Shown: positions 1-11,319, counted from the first letter of the stretch. The stretch: DNA of 64,000 nucleotides from Lathyrus oleraceus (GCF_024323335.1 NC_066581.1:298924536-298988535); one strand, 5' to 3'. Notes: generated by a model from the letters alone, not told the origin. A program made the numbers and translations.

Positions 1-125
1 CTTTTCGCATGAAATTGGTGATCACAAAAAACCTTAAAAACAAGAATAAAAGCAATCTTTTCATCTGCATAACGATTGTCTTGTTTGTTTTTCAAAAAGC
101 TTTTCATCTCTAAATCATTATGCAG
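1..125 (+). other. 3' part of the Ogre-type pol intron (window-edge copy)
   Basis: This is the same sequence as 14661-14785. It ends in a pyrimidine-containing tract and TTATGCAG just before the exon that starts GTTGTTTC. The 5' splice site is outside the window. See the complete copy at 14517-14785 for the in-frame splicing argument. Confidence 0.7.
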
Positions 126-725
126 GTTGTTTCTTAAACCCATTGAACCTAATGATCGGACGTTATCTCCCAATTTTGAATTCCCTGTATTTGAAGCGGA
201 AGAAGATGATGTTGAAAGGATTCCTGACGAGATTTTCCGGCTTCTTGAGCAGGAAAAGAAGATCACTCAGCTGCATCTCGAGAATCAGCAGAACAGCCAA
301 CTGGGGCACATAAAAAAAAAAAAAAAAAGAAAATACAAAGAAAGAAGAGGGTGCAAAATCAAAAGAAATCAGAATCAAAAGAAAGAAAGAAAGAAACAAA
401 AGAAAAAATAGCACCCTCAAAGTCCCAAGTTGACTGATGCTGAATTCAATCGAAAAGAAGAGATTAACTGCCATGTGTCATGGTCAGTTATATCAACGGA
501 GAGTGACGAAAGCACGCTATAAGAAGGTCAAGCCTCGTGTGTTCCGAGGGACCCTGTGCTCAAGAAAGTCTTGTCTTTCGTACCCGATTCCAGGGGCAAG
601 TGAACCCTAAGCTATGAACGCCCATAGGTTGTCAAGAGAGTCTTTTCAGGCGGTGCTCTGAGACTTATAGCAATGGATGAAGAAGTTCACTCGTCCTGTG
701 AATTCCCGATGCAGTCAAGAAATAC
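126..725 (+). pseudogene. Remnant of Tat/Ogre pol: pre-RT linker joined to integrase C-terminus
   Basis: The first part (126 to about 310) reads FLKPIEPNDR, then an acidic segment and RLLEQEKK, which resembles the linker preceding reverse transcriptase in Ogre polyproteins. An A-rich purine tract follows (310-410). From about 470, frames containing MCHGQLYQRRV, ARYKKVKPRVF and FSGGAL match the C-terminal tail of Ogre integrase, with several frameshifts. RT, RNase H and the catalytic integrase core (more than 3 kb in full elements) are missing between the two. The poly-A/G tract sits at the junction and differs between copies (A15 run here, GAAAAAG in the other copies). Confidence 0.7.
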
Positions 726-3162
726 TTCGCAAAAAAACAAAAAAAGAACAAAAAGCTCGCTAAGTCGAACACCCCAAAGGGCAACTTAGGCAAAAAGGAG
801 CGTCTCGGTGGATTGAAAACCCGAAAGGGCGATCCAGGCAAAAGTTAGAGACATTGAAAAAAAAAAGAATTCGCATCCCGCTAGATTGAGCACCTCACAC
901 TGGGGCAATCTAGGCAAAAATTAGGGATTTGGCAAGTAACTGCATCTTGACAAGACTGTGTTCTATATCTGTCATCCGTCAGGAATCCTCGATGCGTCGT
1001 CGACTGAAGCTCTGAATACATCGAAATTCAGAATGGTAGAGTAAGGGTCATTATGTTCAATGTAGCCCTCTCCAATATATATCACCGATTTCAAACTTGT
1101 ACAGATCTATGGAGTCTCGCCCTTTGCAGACTACCATTCCATCACATCAATTTGAGCTTTTATCCAATTATTTGCACTCTTATTTGTTTTAACTCAACAG
1201 ATGTTTTGCATGTTTTAAGTGATAAAGTATCATTGTTTTCAAAATAAACAAATTTTTCACAAAAAAAAAATTGTTCTTAAACAAAGTGAACATTCACGAT
1301 GATGGAAGGATACTTAGGAGATCCGCAGTGCTCTCCTGAGGGTGGTATGATTACCAACAGGTAAGACATTTGTTCGTATCTCGAGCATAACTGTATCTTT
1401 CTCCTGTCGAACCTCTTTTGGTTTCTCCTCAGCAAGGTTGCTCAGTGCAGTGTTGGTTGAAGTTGTTCATCTTCATGTCCCCGGCAGTGCAGTTTTTTTT
1501 CTTCCAAGTCCCTATTAGCACCTATAGTGGGGCATCCCCAGTAGAGTGCTGTTTGAGCCCTATTGTGGGGCATCCCTAGCAAGTTTGCTGTTTGGACGCT
1601 TTTTGTGGGGCAGTCCTAGGCAGAGCATTTATTGAAGACTTCAACTTTCCTCTCTCCAGCAGAGCAGTCTTCCTCCCTCCCCCAGCATGGGTGCTATTCT
1701 TGGAAGATTCAGTATTTGGTGGATTGACATCCAATACTCCATCATGTCCTCAGATAGATCCCCAGCGGAGTTGTTAGCATGAGGAGCTTTATTAAGGCCT
1801 ATCTATCTTCATCAGAGATCTGGTTGCTTCTGAGTATCTCTGATTTCCAGCACGAGTTGTTGTGGCGCGTCCGCCAGTATGTTGAACTCTTTTCTCCGGT
1901 TATGACTGACGATCCCTCCGGAAACCTCTGGTGGCCTTCCTCCCCAGCAGGATGGTGTTGCTCCCTGATATCCCAGTCTCCAGTGGATTTTCTTGGCTCT
2001 CTGGTGACTTTGGTTTTCCCTCCGGAAGAGTGGTACCGGATGGTTGATTCCCGGACCTGTGTGTTGAGCACGTCTGTTGGTCAGCATTCATCATACATTT
2101 TTAGGTATCATGCATACATGCATAATCATAGCATTCAGATACTCATGATGCAGCTGTTGCCGTGTATCTGTTGATGGTTGTCTCCTGCTATTTGTTGATA
2201 CAGATCTCTCCAGTAGATCCTCCCTAACAGATTTGAGATCAGTGTCTCCTCAGCGAGCCTGAAGGTTACTGCCTTCCCAGTAGGGTTTGTGTTGATGGTT
2301 TTCCCTCAGCGAGGTCCCCAAGCAGATCGGGTTCGGAGAAAATCATCCCCAGTAGAGATAAGAATGGGTTGCCTCCCCTAGCAGGGTAATCTCCAAGCAG
2401 TTCGGGTTCGATGGAGTGCATCCTCAGCAAGGTTTATCTTTCCCCAGCAGGGTGGAAGTTGACGTGATTATAAGATCCTCAGCACAGTTCCTGGAGTTCC
2501 CCGGTGTTGTCTCTGGAGGAGACGTGTGTTTATGCATTCATCATTTAGATAAGCATAGCATATTGCATCATTAGTGCATAGCATTTCCATGATCATGGGG
2601 CATTGTGTAAAACAAAAAAACTCATGCATCAACATTGCAAACATGTCCATTAGCCCTAGGCCGTGGTGACCAACCGAGATTGGGTTGTTGGAAAGAGTTT
2701 AGCATCGCGCCATTGGATCGGCTTCAGAATTGGGTTCATCAGCATGGTTGAAAAGTTGGTGTTTTCCCGACAAATGACTCCTTAGTTGAGTGGGTATCCC
2801 CCAGCAGTGTTACTCCTCGAAGTTGGCAGCATCTTGCAAAGCTTGGGTCCATTCCCTTAGCAGAATTGGGTGTGTCTGATCTCTCCATGTAGAGTCTACC
2901 CCTTAAGCAGAAAGTGTCTACCATTTCCTTCTGCGCTCCCCACTGAGTTATATCCTCGTGGATGACGGTTGTTTCCGTTCCCTCCCTAACGGGATGGGTT
3001 TTCCCTATTGAGTTCTGTCCTCATTAGGATGAGTCCTGTTTCAGTCTGCCTTTTTGGATCGATCCTAAATTGGCTTCCTGTTGGCTGTCTCCCGTGCTTC
3101 CCTGGGGCATAAATGAATAGTAGCTCATTAACCGGCACTCATTCATCTTATCCTCGGCAGAA

Positions 3163-3480
3163 TTTGTGGCTTCTACCAACGAACCGGTAGTTGTAAGTCC
3201 TATCTTTGTGGTTTTCTACCTACTAACTGGTAGTTGTAAAATCCCACTTTCATCCCCTAGCAGAGGTAACCGTTGTGGTTCATTCTGATTGTTGGCGAAT
3301 TTTGCGGTCTTCTACCTACTACCCGGTAGTTGTAAATCCTTTTTTCTCGCTCGGTCTCTCAGCAGACTGTTTGTGGCTTCTACCAACGAACCGGTAGTTG
3401 CAAGTCCTATCTTTGTGGTTTTCTACCTACTAACTGGTAGTTGTAAAATCCCACTTTCATCCCCTAGCAGAGTTAACCCT
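3163..3480 (+). repeat. Tandem duplication, about 207 bp period
   Basis: The phrase TTTGTGGCTTCTACCAACG, followed by an ACCGGTAGTTG segment and a TTCTACCTACTAACTGGTAG segment, starts at 3163 and again at 3370. Inside each unit a short motif (TACC..CTA/AACCGGTAGTTGTAA) recurs, so the unit is itself built from smaller imperfect repeats. The same arrangement is present at 17822-18139. Confidence 0.75.
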
Positions 3481-3943
3481 TTGTGCTCATCCTGGTCGAG
3501 GACTGGTTACTTTTCTGTGGTTTTCTGCCTACAAACCGGTAGATGTAATCCCCTCTTTGTGGTATTGATAGTCTTGTCCCCTTTGGATACTTGCCTTGAT
3601 CAAGCAGTATTGTCCCCATTGGGTCTTCCCCTTCTTCTTGGATACTTGCTCCGAGTAAGCAACTTTATCCTCTTTTGATTGGTCATCTTTTGCATACCTA
3701 GTCTGGTACCCCGTTGCCTTTCTTTTCGGTCGTTTATCCATTTAACAACCTACAACCCGGTTATGGATAATCTTCCATGCGAGTGTATTATCTACGTTTT
3801 GACGGCTATAGATAATATATCTCATGCACTCTTTGGTCAATCTTTCGATTGTTATCCCCAACTTGCATCTTTGGCACGCGTGCCGGCTCACGTATCACTG
3901 TTTTGTTATCTTCGCCGATGCTGATAGACATGAAGTTTTCCCG

Positions 3944-4890
3944 GTATCCAGACCGAAGTGGCATTCAGGCCAGTTTCCGATTTCCAGATCGAAGAAGTTC
4001 TCAACCATCAGGACGAAAAACTTGTGGCATTCAGGCCAGTTCCCGGTATCCAGACCAAAGTGGCATTCAAGCCAGTTTCCGATTTCCAGATCGAAGAAGT
4101 TCTCAACAATCAGGACGAAGAACTTGTGGCATTCAGGCCAATTTCCGGTGTTCAGACCGAGGCGGTATCCAGACCGAAGTGGTGTTCAGACCAGATTCCC
4201 GGTATCCAGACCGAAGTGGCATTCAGGCCAGTTTTCCCGGTATCCAGACCGAAGTGGCATTCAGGCCAGTTTTCCCGGTATCCAGACCGAAGTGGCATTC
4301 AGGCCAGTCTTTCCCGATTTTCAGATCGAAGAAGTTTTCGGTATCCAGACCGAAGTGGCATTCAGGCCAGTTTTCCCGGTATCCAGACCGAAGTGGCATT
4401 CAAGCCAGTCTTTCCCGATTTCCAGATCGAAGAAGTTCTCAACAATCAGGACGAAGAACTTATGGTGTTCAGACCAGATTCCCGGTATCCAGACCGAAGT
4501 GGCATTCAGGCCAGTCTTTCCCGATTTTCAAATCGAAGAAGTTTTCGGTATCCAGACCGAAGTGGCATTCAGGCCAGTTTTCCCGGTATCCAGACCGAAG
4601 TGGCATTCAAGCCAGTCTTTCCCGATTTCCAGATCGAAGAAGTTCTCAACAATCAGGACGAAGAACTTATGGTATTCAGACCAGTTTTCCGGTATTCAGA
4701 CCGAGGTGGTATTCAGGCCAGTTCCCGGTATCCAGACCGAAGTGGTGTTCAGACCAGATTCCCGGTATCCAGACCGAAGTGGCATTCAGGCCAGTTTTCC
4801 CAGTTTTCCCGGTATCCAGACCGAAGTGGCATTCAGGCCAGTTTTTCCGATTTCCAGATCGAAATGGTGTTCAGACCAGATTTCTGGTGA
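3944..4890 (+). repeat. 38-bp minisatellite in the element 3' UTR
   Basis: The basic unit begins GGTATCCAGACCGAAGTGGC and ends CAGGCCAGTTTTCCC. Consecutive units start at 4201, 4239 and 4277, giving a 38-bp period. The array is compound: units are interspersed with a variant containing GATTTCCAGATCGAAGAAG and ATCAGGACGAAGAACTT. It lacks stop codons in all three forward frames, so long ORFs appear that are not genes. Tandem repeats in the 3' UTR are a known feature of Ogre/Tat elements and a proposed source of legume satellites (established knowledge). The second copy is at 18603-19549. Confidence 0.9.
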
Positions 4891-5204
4891 TCAGACCAAC
4901 ATTGATACTCTCATATTCCAATGCTTAGTGTTCAGACTAATGTGTGGCATTCAGGCCATGGGTATTCCTGTGTTACCATTTATTTTGGTATCCAGGTCAA
5001 CTTTCTGTTTCGGTACTCAGGACGATTTTCACCATACCAGACGGACTCTTCTTTCGAGATTGCTTCTTTGCCGATTCTGACAGACATTGTTAACTATTTC
5101 GTGGGGATTCAGGATCAAAATCCGGGTCTTCTTAGTATTTAATCATCTCCCACTATGATCATATGAAGAACGTCCTGCTTCATTTTCTCTAGTTGAAGAC
5201 GCTT

Positions 5205-5217
5205 AAATAGGGGCAGC
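5205..5217 (+). other. Polypurine tract before LTR1
   Basis: TAAATAGGGGCAGC directly precedes the LTR start TGTCATACCCC. An A/G-rich tract at this place primes plus-strand DNA synthesis in LTR retrotransposons. The identical sequence precedes LTR2 at 19864-19876. Confidence 0.65.
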
Positions 5218-5594
5218 TGTCATACCCCGATTTTGATCCTGATTTTTTTATGTTTGTTTGGCATGCTTGGCCTAACCTAACTTTGGTTTTACATGAGGAT
5301 TGATTTTGATCCAAAGTCATGGTGTTGTGATTGTGGATACCTCTATGGTCTGGGTCATCTGAACAACCAAGTTTCTTGTGTTTCTAACCACTTGCCAGTC
5401 ATGTTATTGGTTCATGGATGTTATAACCTTATGGTCTTATTTCATGGTTTTGTTCATACATATTATCAGTCAAGTTATTTTCTTCTCAAGAGTCAAACAT
5501 TCAAGCCAATTGTGAAAACAATCTCCAATCATTTTTTTCAAACCATTCCAATCCATTTCATCCATTTTAAACCATTACATGTGATTCCATATAA

Positions 5595-5800
5595 GAAAAT
5601 ACAAAATTTGGCATTTTTGACCAACTGTTGACTTTGGTCAACAGTTGACCAAAGTCAACCCAAATTCTTTAAACCCTAAATTTCACCCTAACCAATAATT
5701 CATTTTCCATTTACAAAGAAAATACAAAAAATGCATTTTTGACCAATTGTTGACTTTGGTCAACGGTTGACTTTTTGGTCAACTTTGACCAAAGTCAACC
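5595..5800 (+). promoter_or_regulatory. Duplicated W-box (TTGAC) cluster with a 33-bp perfect palindrome
   Basis: Two related segments about 122 bp apart (from 5595 and 5718) each contain several TTGACC/TTGACT cores on both strands; I count 12 in about 185 bp. At 5627-5659 two 16-bp arms (GTTGACTTTGGTCAAC and its reverse complement) flank a single A. TTGAC[CT] is the core binding site of WRKY transcription factors (established). That this U3 responds to stress or defence signalling is inference. The deletion in LTR2 removed the cluster. Confidence 0.55.
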
Positions 5801-6480
5801 CTCACTTGCTCTTGCCCACCCAACTTGGCCTGGCCTTTTTCTTCAATGTGTCATCCAACCCTCATGTTTATTTATGTTCGTTCTTGGTAGCTTCCATCAC
5901 AAGTAACACATGTGGTGCACCTTGACTTTGTAGCTTTTGAACCATTAACCATTCGCCATTGGCCTGCCCCTAACCATGGACCAAGGAGCCCCTAACAGTT
6001 CAACCATTATCCTTTGCTCATGCCCTTTGGATGCAACAAAAACCTTATACATGTGCAACAAATCCATGGTTGCAGATGGTCTAGCCAATGCTGCTGCCAC
6101 AATCATGTCACTTCCTGCTTTGCAACAGCACCATACCATCGTCATCACGCTAGCCTGCTACAACACATCTGCTGCCACAAACTGATCGGGAAATGGCCAT
6201 GGATTAGCAAGGTTGCATATCATTCATATCAGTCTGCAAAAACACAAATAAGCCCAAGTTAACTGGCAGTCATGTTCATTGTTTGGTACCACATTAAGAT
6301 ACCAAAACCTGTTGCAGCAAACCAAAGCCATGCTAGCATCTAACTGCTTCAGCCCAACCTAAAAAATCTGCATTGAAATAACACATTCAAAAAACAGTTC
6401 AGTGAAAAAAAAAAGCATAGAGTTGAAGGGTCAAGCCAAATAATATACCAAAATCAAGTTCCAAACTTCTTTCTCTTACG

Positions 6481-6968
6481 ATGAAGCTCTTATGGAAAAC
6501 TCACATGAGGCTACAAGTGATTAAACTAGTCTTTGCTCTCTTTGTGGTGACACTTCTGTGTCTAGCTGAGAGTAAAAAAGCTAAAATTGTGACTGCTTCA
6601 TTTGAGTACAATGGTATAAATTGTAGAGCACACAGTGCTTCTTCGACGGATTTCGGCGGTGTTGGAGACGGAGTTACATCGAGCACAAAGGCTTTTCAGT
6701 CTGCAATTAGTAATCTGAGTCAGTATGGTTCCGAAGGTGGTTCTCAGCTCTTTGTTCCTGCCGGAAAATGGCTCACTGGTAGTTTTAGTCTTACTAGTCA
6801 CTTTACTCTCTATTTGGATAAAGATGCTGTTCTTCTTGCTTCTCAGGATATAACTGAGTGGCCTGTGATTGAACCATTACCATCATACGGTAGAGGAAGA
6901 GATGCACCAGCAGGAAGATTCACAAGCCTCATATTCGGAACTAACCTCACCGATGTTTTTGTCACAGG
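6481..6968 (+). pseudogene. Captured 5' fragment of a polygalacturonase (GH28) gene
   Basis: An ATG opens a reading frame with a hydrophobic signal-peptide-like segment (residues about 10-28, LVFALFVVTLLCLAES), followed by the N-terminal region of plant polygalacturonase-like proteins: DFGGVGDGVTSSTKAFQ, FVPAGKWLTGSF, LYLDKDAVLLAS and YGRGRD. It stops at DVFVTG, before the catalytic NTD, DD and GHG motifs. A full protein is about 450-490 residues; about 163 remain. Directly at 6969 the sequence switches to a TOPLESS-like segment in another frame. It lies within the LTR1 U3, so it is a transduplicated relic, not a working gene. Confidence 0.75.
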
Positions 6969-7575
6969 CTTGAGAAAGAATCCGGGTTTTATTTCAATAT
7001 GAAATACTTTGAGGAAAAAGTGCAGGCCGGTGAATGGGATGAAGTTGAGAAGTATTTATCAGGGTTTACCAAAGTGGACGATAATAGATACTCCATGAAA
7101 ATATTCTTTGAAATCAGGAAGCAGAAATATCTGGAAGCACTTGATAGGTAAGACAAGGCAAAGGCTATTGAGATATTAGGAGAATGAGCAGCTGTCCAAG
7201 TATGGTGATACCAAAACTGCTCGAGGGATTATGCTGTTAGAGCTAAAAAAGCTCATGGAGGCAAATCCTCTGTTCCGTGATAAGCTTATCTTTCCTGCAT
7301 TGAAGTCGTCAAGATTGCGGACATTAATCAATCAAAGTTTGAACCGGCAGCACCAGCTTTGCAAAAAACCCAAGGCCAAACCCAGATATAAAAACTTTAT
7401 TTATCGATCACTCATGTTCACCTTCCAATGGTCCTCTGGCACCAACACCTGTCAATCTTCCAGTTTCTGCTGTTGCAAAGCCTGCTGCTTATACTTCCCT
7501 TGGAGTGGGAGCTCATGGTCCCTTTCCACTTGCCGCAGCAACTACTAATGCTAATGCTTTGGCTGGTTGGCCAAT
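6969..7575 (+). pseudogene. Captured TOPLESS/TPR co-repressor fragment
   Basis: From 6969 one frame reads LEKESGFYFNMKYFEE, WDEVEKYLSGFTKVDDNRYS and IFFEIRKQKYLEALD, which is the LisH/CTLH region of TOPLESS-family transcriptional co-repressors. It hits a stop near 7152. At about 7179 it resumes with ENEQLSKYGDTKTAR, LELKKLMEANPLFRDKL and SRLRTLINQSLN, then GAHGPFP near 7510. About 28 codons of the family protein are missing at the internal join, and no introns are visible, although plant TPL genes are intron-rich (established). This suggests capture from a spliced transcript (inference). Frameshifts are frequent. Confidence 0.75.
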
Positions 7576-7905
7576 GCCTCAGTTTCGTCATCTGTCCAAG
7601 CAGCTGTTGTCACCGCATCAACCATACCTGTCCCAACCAACATCAGTAGCCAGCCATGCTCCCTTGCAAGTAATGAACCTACAGTCTGTAGCAGGAGCAG
7701 TCAACAGATAATGCAAGTCATGTAGTTATATCCCATTTGAGTCATAACAATGTCAATTATGCTACACAGAGTCATACCTGCTGTTACAATATCCTGTCAA
7801 CACATCCTACAATCGTGGTCCTGCAGCAGCCATAACCCTGTCATCATCCTGTAGATTCATGCAAATCATAGCCAAAATAGCAGGCACAAGGATCATTTTG
7901 TTAGA
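7576..7905 (+). other. Degenerate spacer between captured fragments
   Basis: This is low-complexity DNA rich in CAT/CCTG words (ACATCC, CCTGTC, CAATCATAG). It may include further decayed TOPLESS-like sequence (PVPTNISSQP-type reading near 7620-7680). No gene is supportable. Confidence 0.3.
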
Positions 7906-8890
7906 AAAAATTTGTTGCTGGAGCTGCTCCACTTCATTGAAGATTTTCTTATAAAAGGAAGAGTTATATTAAAAGACATAGTACCTACTGAGACCTCATC
8001 TGATATTGATTTCATAAATGATAGTTTTCTGGATGGCGTAGACACATCATGTTCTAAAGAAGCTACGGATGAGCAGTTGGTAGCGGCGGGTATTATACTA
8101 GCATCAATATGTGCTGCAACCGATTATATTGGATTTCTTTATGAGGCATCATATAATATTCTTAGATTGTGCAGATATGGTTCTTTTATGGCGCTAACTA
8201 TTCTTCACATTTTTGCTAACCTGGGCGGAAAGAAGTATTTTGACTCGTGCAGTTTTGGCTTGACGGTGACTGTCTTGAAATCTCTAGTTATGTTTCTTGA
8301 GGGAGGGAGCATATCTGTCACTCCTGCTTCTTGTCTTCCATCAATAAATCAGCTGCGTATTGATTTATGTACTAACAATAAATGCCCTTTCTCGGAAGGT
8401 GCCGAGTCCATTGATGTTGTTACATTCTTGCTCTTAGAAAAGATCAAGAAGCATCTATTTCAGCAAGGACAGTTTGATTCTTCAAGTTTCAGATCCCTTT
8501 TAGACAATCATAATAATGGACAGTGGTCTAGTCAGGATGTGGTTCCATGTACCAATAGCATAAATTGTGATGCGTCGTGCTGTTTGAAAAAAACCATGTG
8601 GTTTGTCGTACTCAACCAGATGTTCATATTGATGTTACCTTATGCCAACTTAGTGATATTCTCTCATTGTTGGAGCTTGTTGCAAGCAAAATGGGCTGGC
8701 AATGGACCAACACAAAACTTGTTCCTCAGCTGCTTCATGTACTGGACTCTTGTGTGGTGGAGAATGCTGCGGTTGCTATCATTGCTCTTCTTGGTCAGCT
8801 TGGAAGGTTTGGAGTTGATGCTGGTGGATATAAAGACCAAGGAGTTGAAAACAAGAGATCAAATGCATACCCCTTCATGAGATGTACCTC
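7906..8890 (+). pseudogene. Captured C-terminal fragment of a plant gene, possibly MEE22-like
   Basis: A long open frame (from about 7912) reads LLELLHFIEDFLI, AAGIILASICAATDYIGFLYEAS and FANLGGKKYFDSC. Near 8575 the frame shifts, and it continues as VTLCQLSDILSLLELVASKMGW and then VAIIALLGQLGRFGVDAGGY. The conserved-looking helical text and intron-free continuity indicate a host coding sequence. From memory it resembles the C-terminal part of MATERNAL EFFECT EMBRYO ARREST 22, but I am not sure. There is no start codon and the frame is broken, so it is a relic. It sits in LTR1 U3 upstream of the element TATA box. Confidence 0.5.
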
Positions 8891-8899
8891 AACATGGCT

Positions 8900-9560
8900 C
8901 CAATCATGACTTGTACTACAACAATGCCATTTTATGTGTTGTGCTGCACCAACTGAACCTGCAAATCACAGCATTGCCTAGTCCAACCACAACCTACCTT
9001 GGTCCAAAATGTCCAAACACTCTTGCATCAATCCAAGACAATAACACTACATGCTTGCATCAAGTCCAAACTACTGAAGACATCACAGCAGGAGCAAATC
9101 AAAGCAGTCATGTTGTTCATCATGGTTCATCCTGCATCCAACACCAAGTTCAGGCTATTACAGCAAACTTACAAAATAGCAATAATCAGCAGCAGGGAAG
9201 TGTTTGACATGAGTACAGTTCATCATCATGGATAGTATCTTGCATCAAACCAACTCACCATGAAACTACTAAAATTCAAGGAAAAATCACAAACCATCCT
9301 TCAGATGTTGAAATCAAACCAAGTCCTCCATTTTCACTGCAGTAAAAAGGTAGTTAATTCACTGCAGTAAAATCACTACAACTCGGTAAGATGGTAAGAA
9401 TTCACAAGCAACAAAAATGAAACATTTTTCACAGAAGAAGTACAAGGTACATGTTACCTTTTTCAGAGCAAACACCAAAATGGGATAGACAACAGAGCAG
9501 CACAAAAAAGAAAGCACTTCCAATTCCATACTCTTTTGATCTCATCCAAACCCTAGCAAT
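8900..9560 (+). other. U3 segment between captured fragments and TATA box
   Basis: This is A/C-rich DNA with repeated CATCA, CCAAC and GCATCAA words and no credible coding potential. I read it as element-derived U3. It ends in the core promoter at 9566. Confidence 0.4.
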
Positions 9561-9565
9561 GGGAT

Positions 9566-9574
9566 TATAAAAGG
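9566..9574 (+). promoter_or_regulatory. TATA box of LTR1
   Basis: TATAAAAGG is followed by a purine-rich GAGAGAAATCAG stretch, as expected for a plant Pol II start about 30 bp downstream (near 9595-9605). If correct, the R/U5 leader upstream of the PBS is about 2.7 kb and contains the hairpin modules. The site lies in the block missing from LTR2, and LTR3 begins downstream of it, so only LTR1 keeps the promoter. Confidence 0.6.
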
Positions 9575-10812
9575 AGAGAAATCAGTAAGAGAGAGGGGGC
9601 GATTTTGAAAAGCGGCCACTGTTCACAGAAAAAACTTGGAGGCGAAAATCTCAACCGAAACCCTAAAGTCCCAAAATCGAATACCTGGATTGGGAGGCCA
9701 ACTTCTTCACGCCTTTCATCGCCGCCGTGACACTTTGTGAGAATTCTTCCTTTTTCCTTTTATCATTTTCGTGTGTTTGTTGATAGAGACTTTGCTGAAA
9801 TGCGATTAAGGGGTTTTGGGTGTGAGTGAAATTGAGAGAGACGCGACTGTTGAGTCATGAGAGACGCAGTGTTGAGAGAGACGGAAGCGGCTACGTTGAG
9901 AGGGAGAGATTTCTCTGAGCTTGAGGGGGTTCATGAGGTTGAGGACGATGGCGATGAATCATTTTCTTTTTTTTCCTTTTTTTAATTTTTCTTTTATTAT
10001 TTAATTTAATTTGTTTTTAATACAAAAACCATAAAAAATGTTTATCTTGTTCTTAAATCTTTTTATTTTTTAGCCCGGTTCATATATTTAGTGTAGTATC
10101 TCAATAGCAAATAACCCTGAGTGGTCTGGTGGAGAAGGGCAGTGTGCATATTCTTGAGTGGGGTGGGTTCAACACTCATGTGTGGCTTTTTTTGGCATTT
10201 TTATTTCTCTTAGTTATATTATTTTTCTTTTAGCATTTTTTATTCTTTTAGTATTTTGTTAATATCTTTTTTATGTCTATTATAATTTCATTTGTTAGTA
10301 AATGCATAGTTCAAAAACCATTTTTTCAAACTATAAAAATCATGCTTTTCTCGGTTTAATATCGAGCCCACTTTTTACACCCTTGTAAGTCGATTGCTTT
10401 TTAAGCATCGCCATCGACCTCACATAGCTTACTCTTGGGCTTTCTTACAATGAGCCGGTTCCTTCGCACTTACACTCATACGTTGTTTAATGCTCATTCA
10501 TTTCATCTCTTTGATTATTTGATTTGATCACATACTTGTTTAAATATCTTATTGTTTGATTGTTGCCTACTTGTATGATGTATGAGGCATATATTTATAT
10601 TGCTTGATTACCATGTCAACCCCCATTCATAACAAATGTATCCCTCTCCCATGAAATGTATAATATTTATTCTTTCATTCTTTATTCATCTGTTAATACA
10701 AGAATTAAAATGAACATTCGATAACCATTTCAAAACAAGATCAAAACCTCGATCCAACGTCGAGTAATCATTTTTTCAAAACCTAACAGAACCAGCACGT
10801 ATTCATCCACCC

Positions 10813-10925
10813 TTTTGTAAGTCGATTGCTTTATGCATCGCCATCAACCTTGTAAGCCGATTGCTTTATGCATCGCCATCAACCTTGTAAGTCGATTGCT
10901 TCATGCATCGCCATCTACCTTTATC
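10813..10925 (+). repeat. Three tandem 35-bp repeats in the LTR leader
   Basis: TGTAAGTCGATTGCTTTATG-type units start at 10816, 10851 and 10886, and a related isolated unit lies at 10385. Each can fold locally, because GAT-T-GC..GC-ATC and, at 10390, GAT-T-GCTT..AAGC-ATC are complementary. The copy in LTR2 is at 20622-20734. Confidence 0.7.
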
Positions 10926-11319
10926 CCTAACACTTCTCCTTGCTCCATTCGTCGATTCTTGTTCCGATTAGGTAGCACCCATTAGATAGAACCCTTTGTA
11001 TGATAACATAGGTAGGATTCCCACATTCCTTTGCATGCTAACATTAGGTAGATATTCCCGTTTGTAAATCCTAAACACTTAAGTACATATTGCATGACAA
11101 CACTAGGGCAGAGCTTCCCCCACCTCTAGACCTTTCCGAGCGTCTCCGATCTTGTGGCATGTAGTCCGTCCTATTGCAAAGAGGTAACTGCCTAAGACTC
11201 GATTCAGCGAGCTGCGACACCTACTGCTAGGACGTGAACACATTGCCCACTCTCCTTTGACACAACTGGTGTCCTCCTTTCTAAGTCCATGTTCATATGG
11301 CAATCCCTATGTAGGGGAA

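Larger units (their letters stand above)
726..5206 (+). other. 3' untranslated region of the Tat/Ogre derivative
   Basis: This contains the short repeated phrases typical of Ogre 3' UTRs (CTCGCTAAGTCGAAC, CCCGAAAGGGCGATCCAGGC at about 765-935). A long CT/AG-rich stretch follows, in which CCCCAGCAG or CCTAGCAG recurs many times (about 1430-3000), then a 207-bp tandem duplication and a 38-bp minisatellite. I see no protein-coding gene; the ORFs across this stretch are chance openings. The second copy is at 15386-19865. Confidence 0.7.

Noticed and set aside
3944..4890. Regular repeats resembling a CRISPR array
   Set aside because: Units are contiguous with no unique spacers of constant length, there are no cas genes, and the context is a plant retrotransposon 3' UTR.
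3824..5080. Three overlapping long forward ORFs of 310-418 codons (and again at 18483-19739)
   Set aside because: They are by-products of the stop-free 38-bp minisatellite. All three frames are open, residues are simple permutations (RYPDRSG, SRPKWHS, GIQTEVA) and no domain is recognisable.
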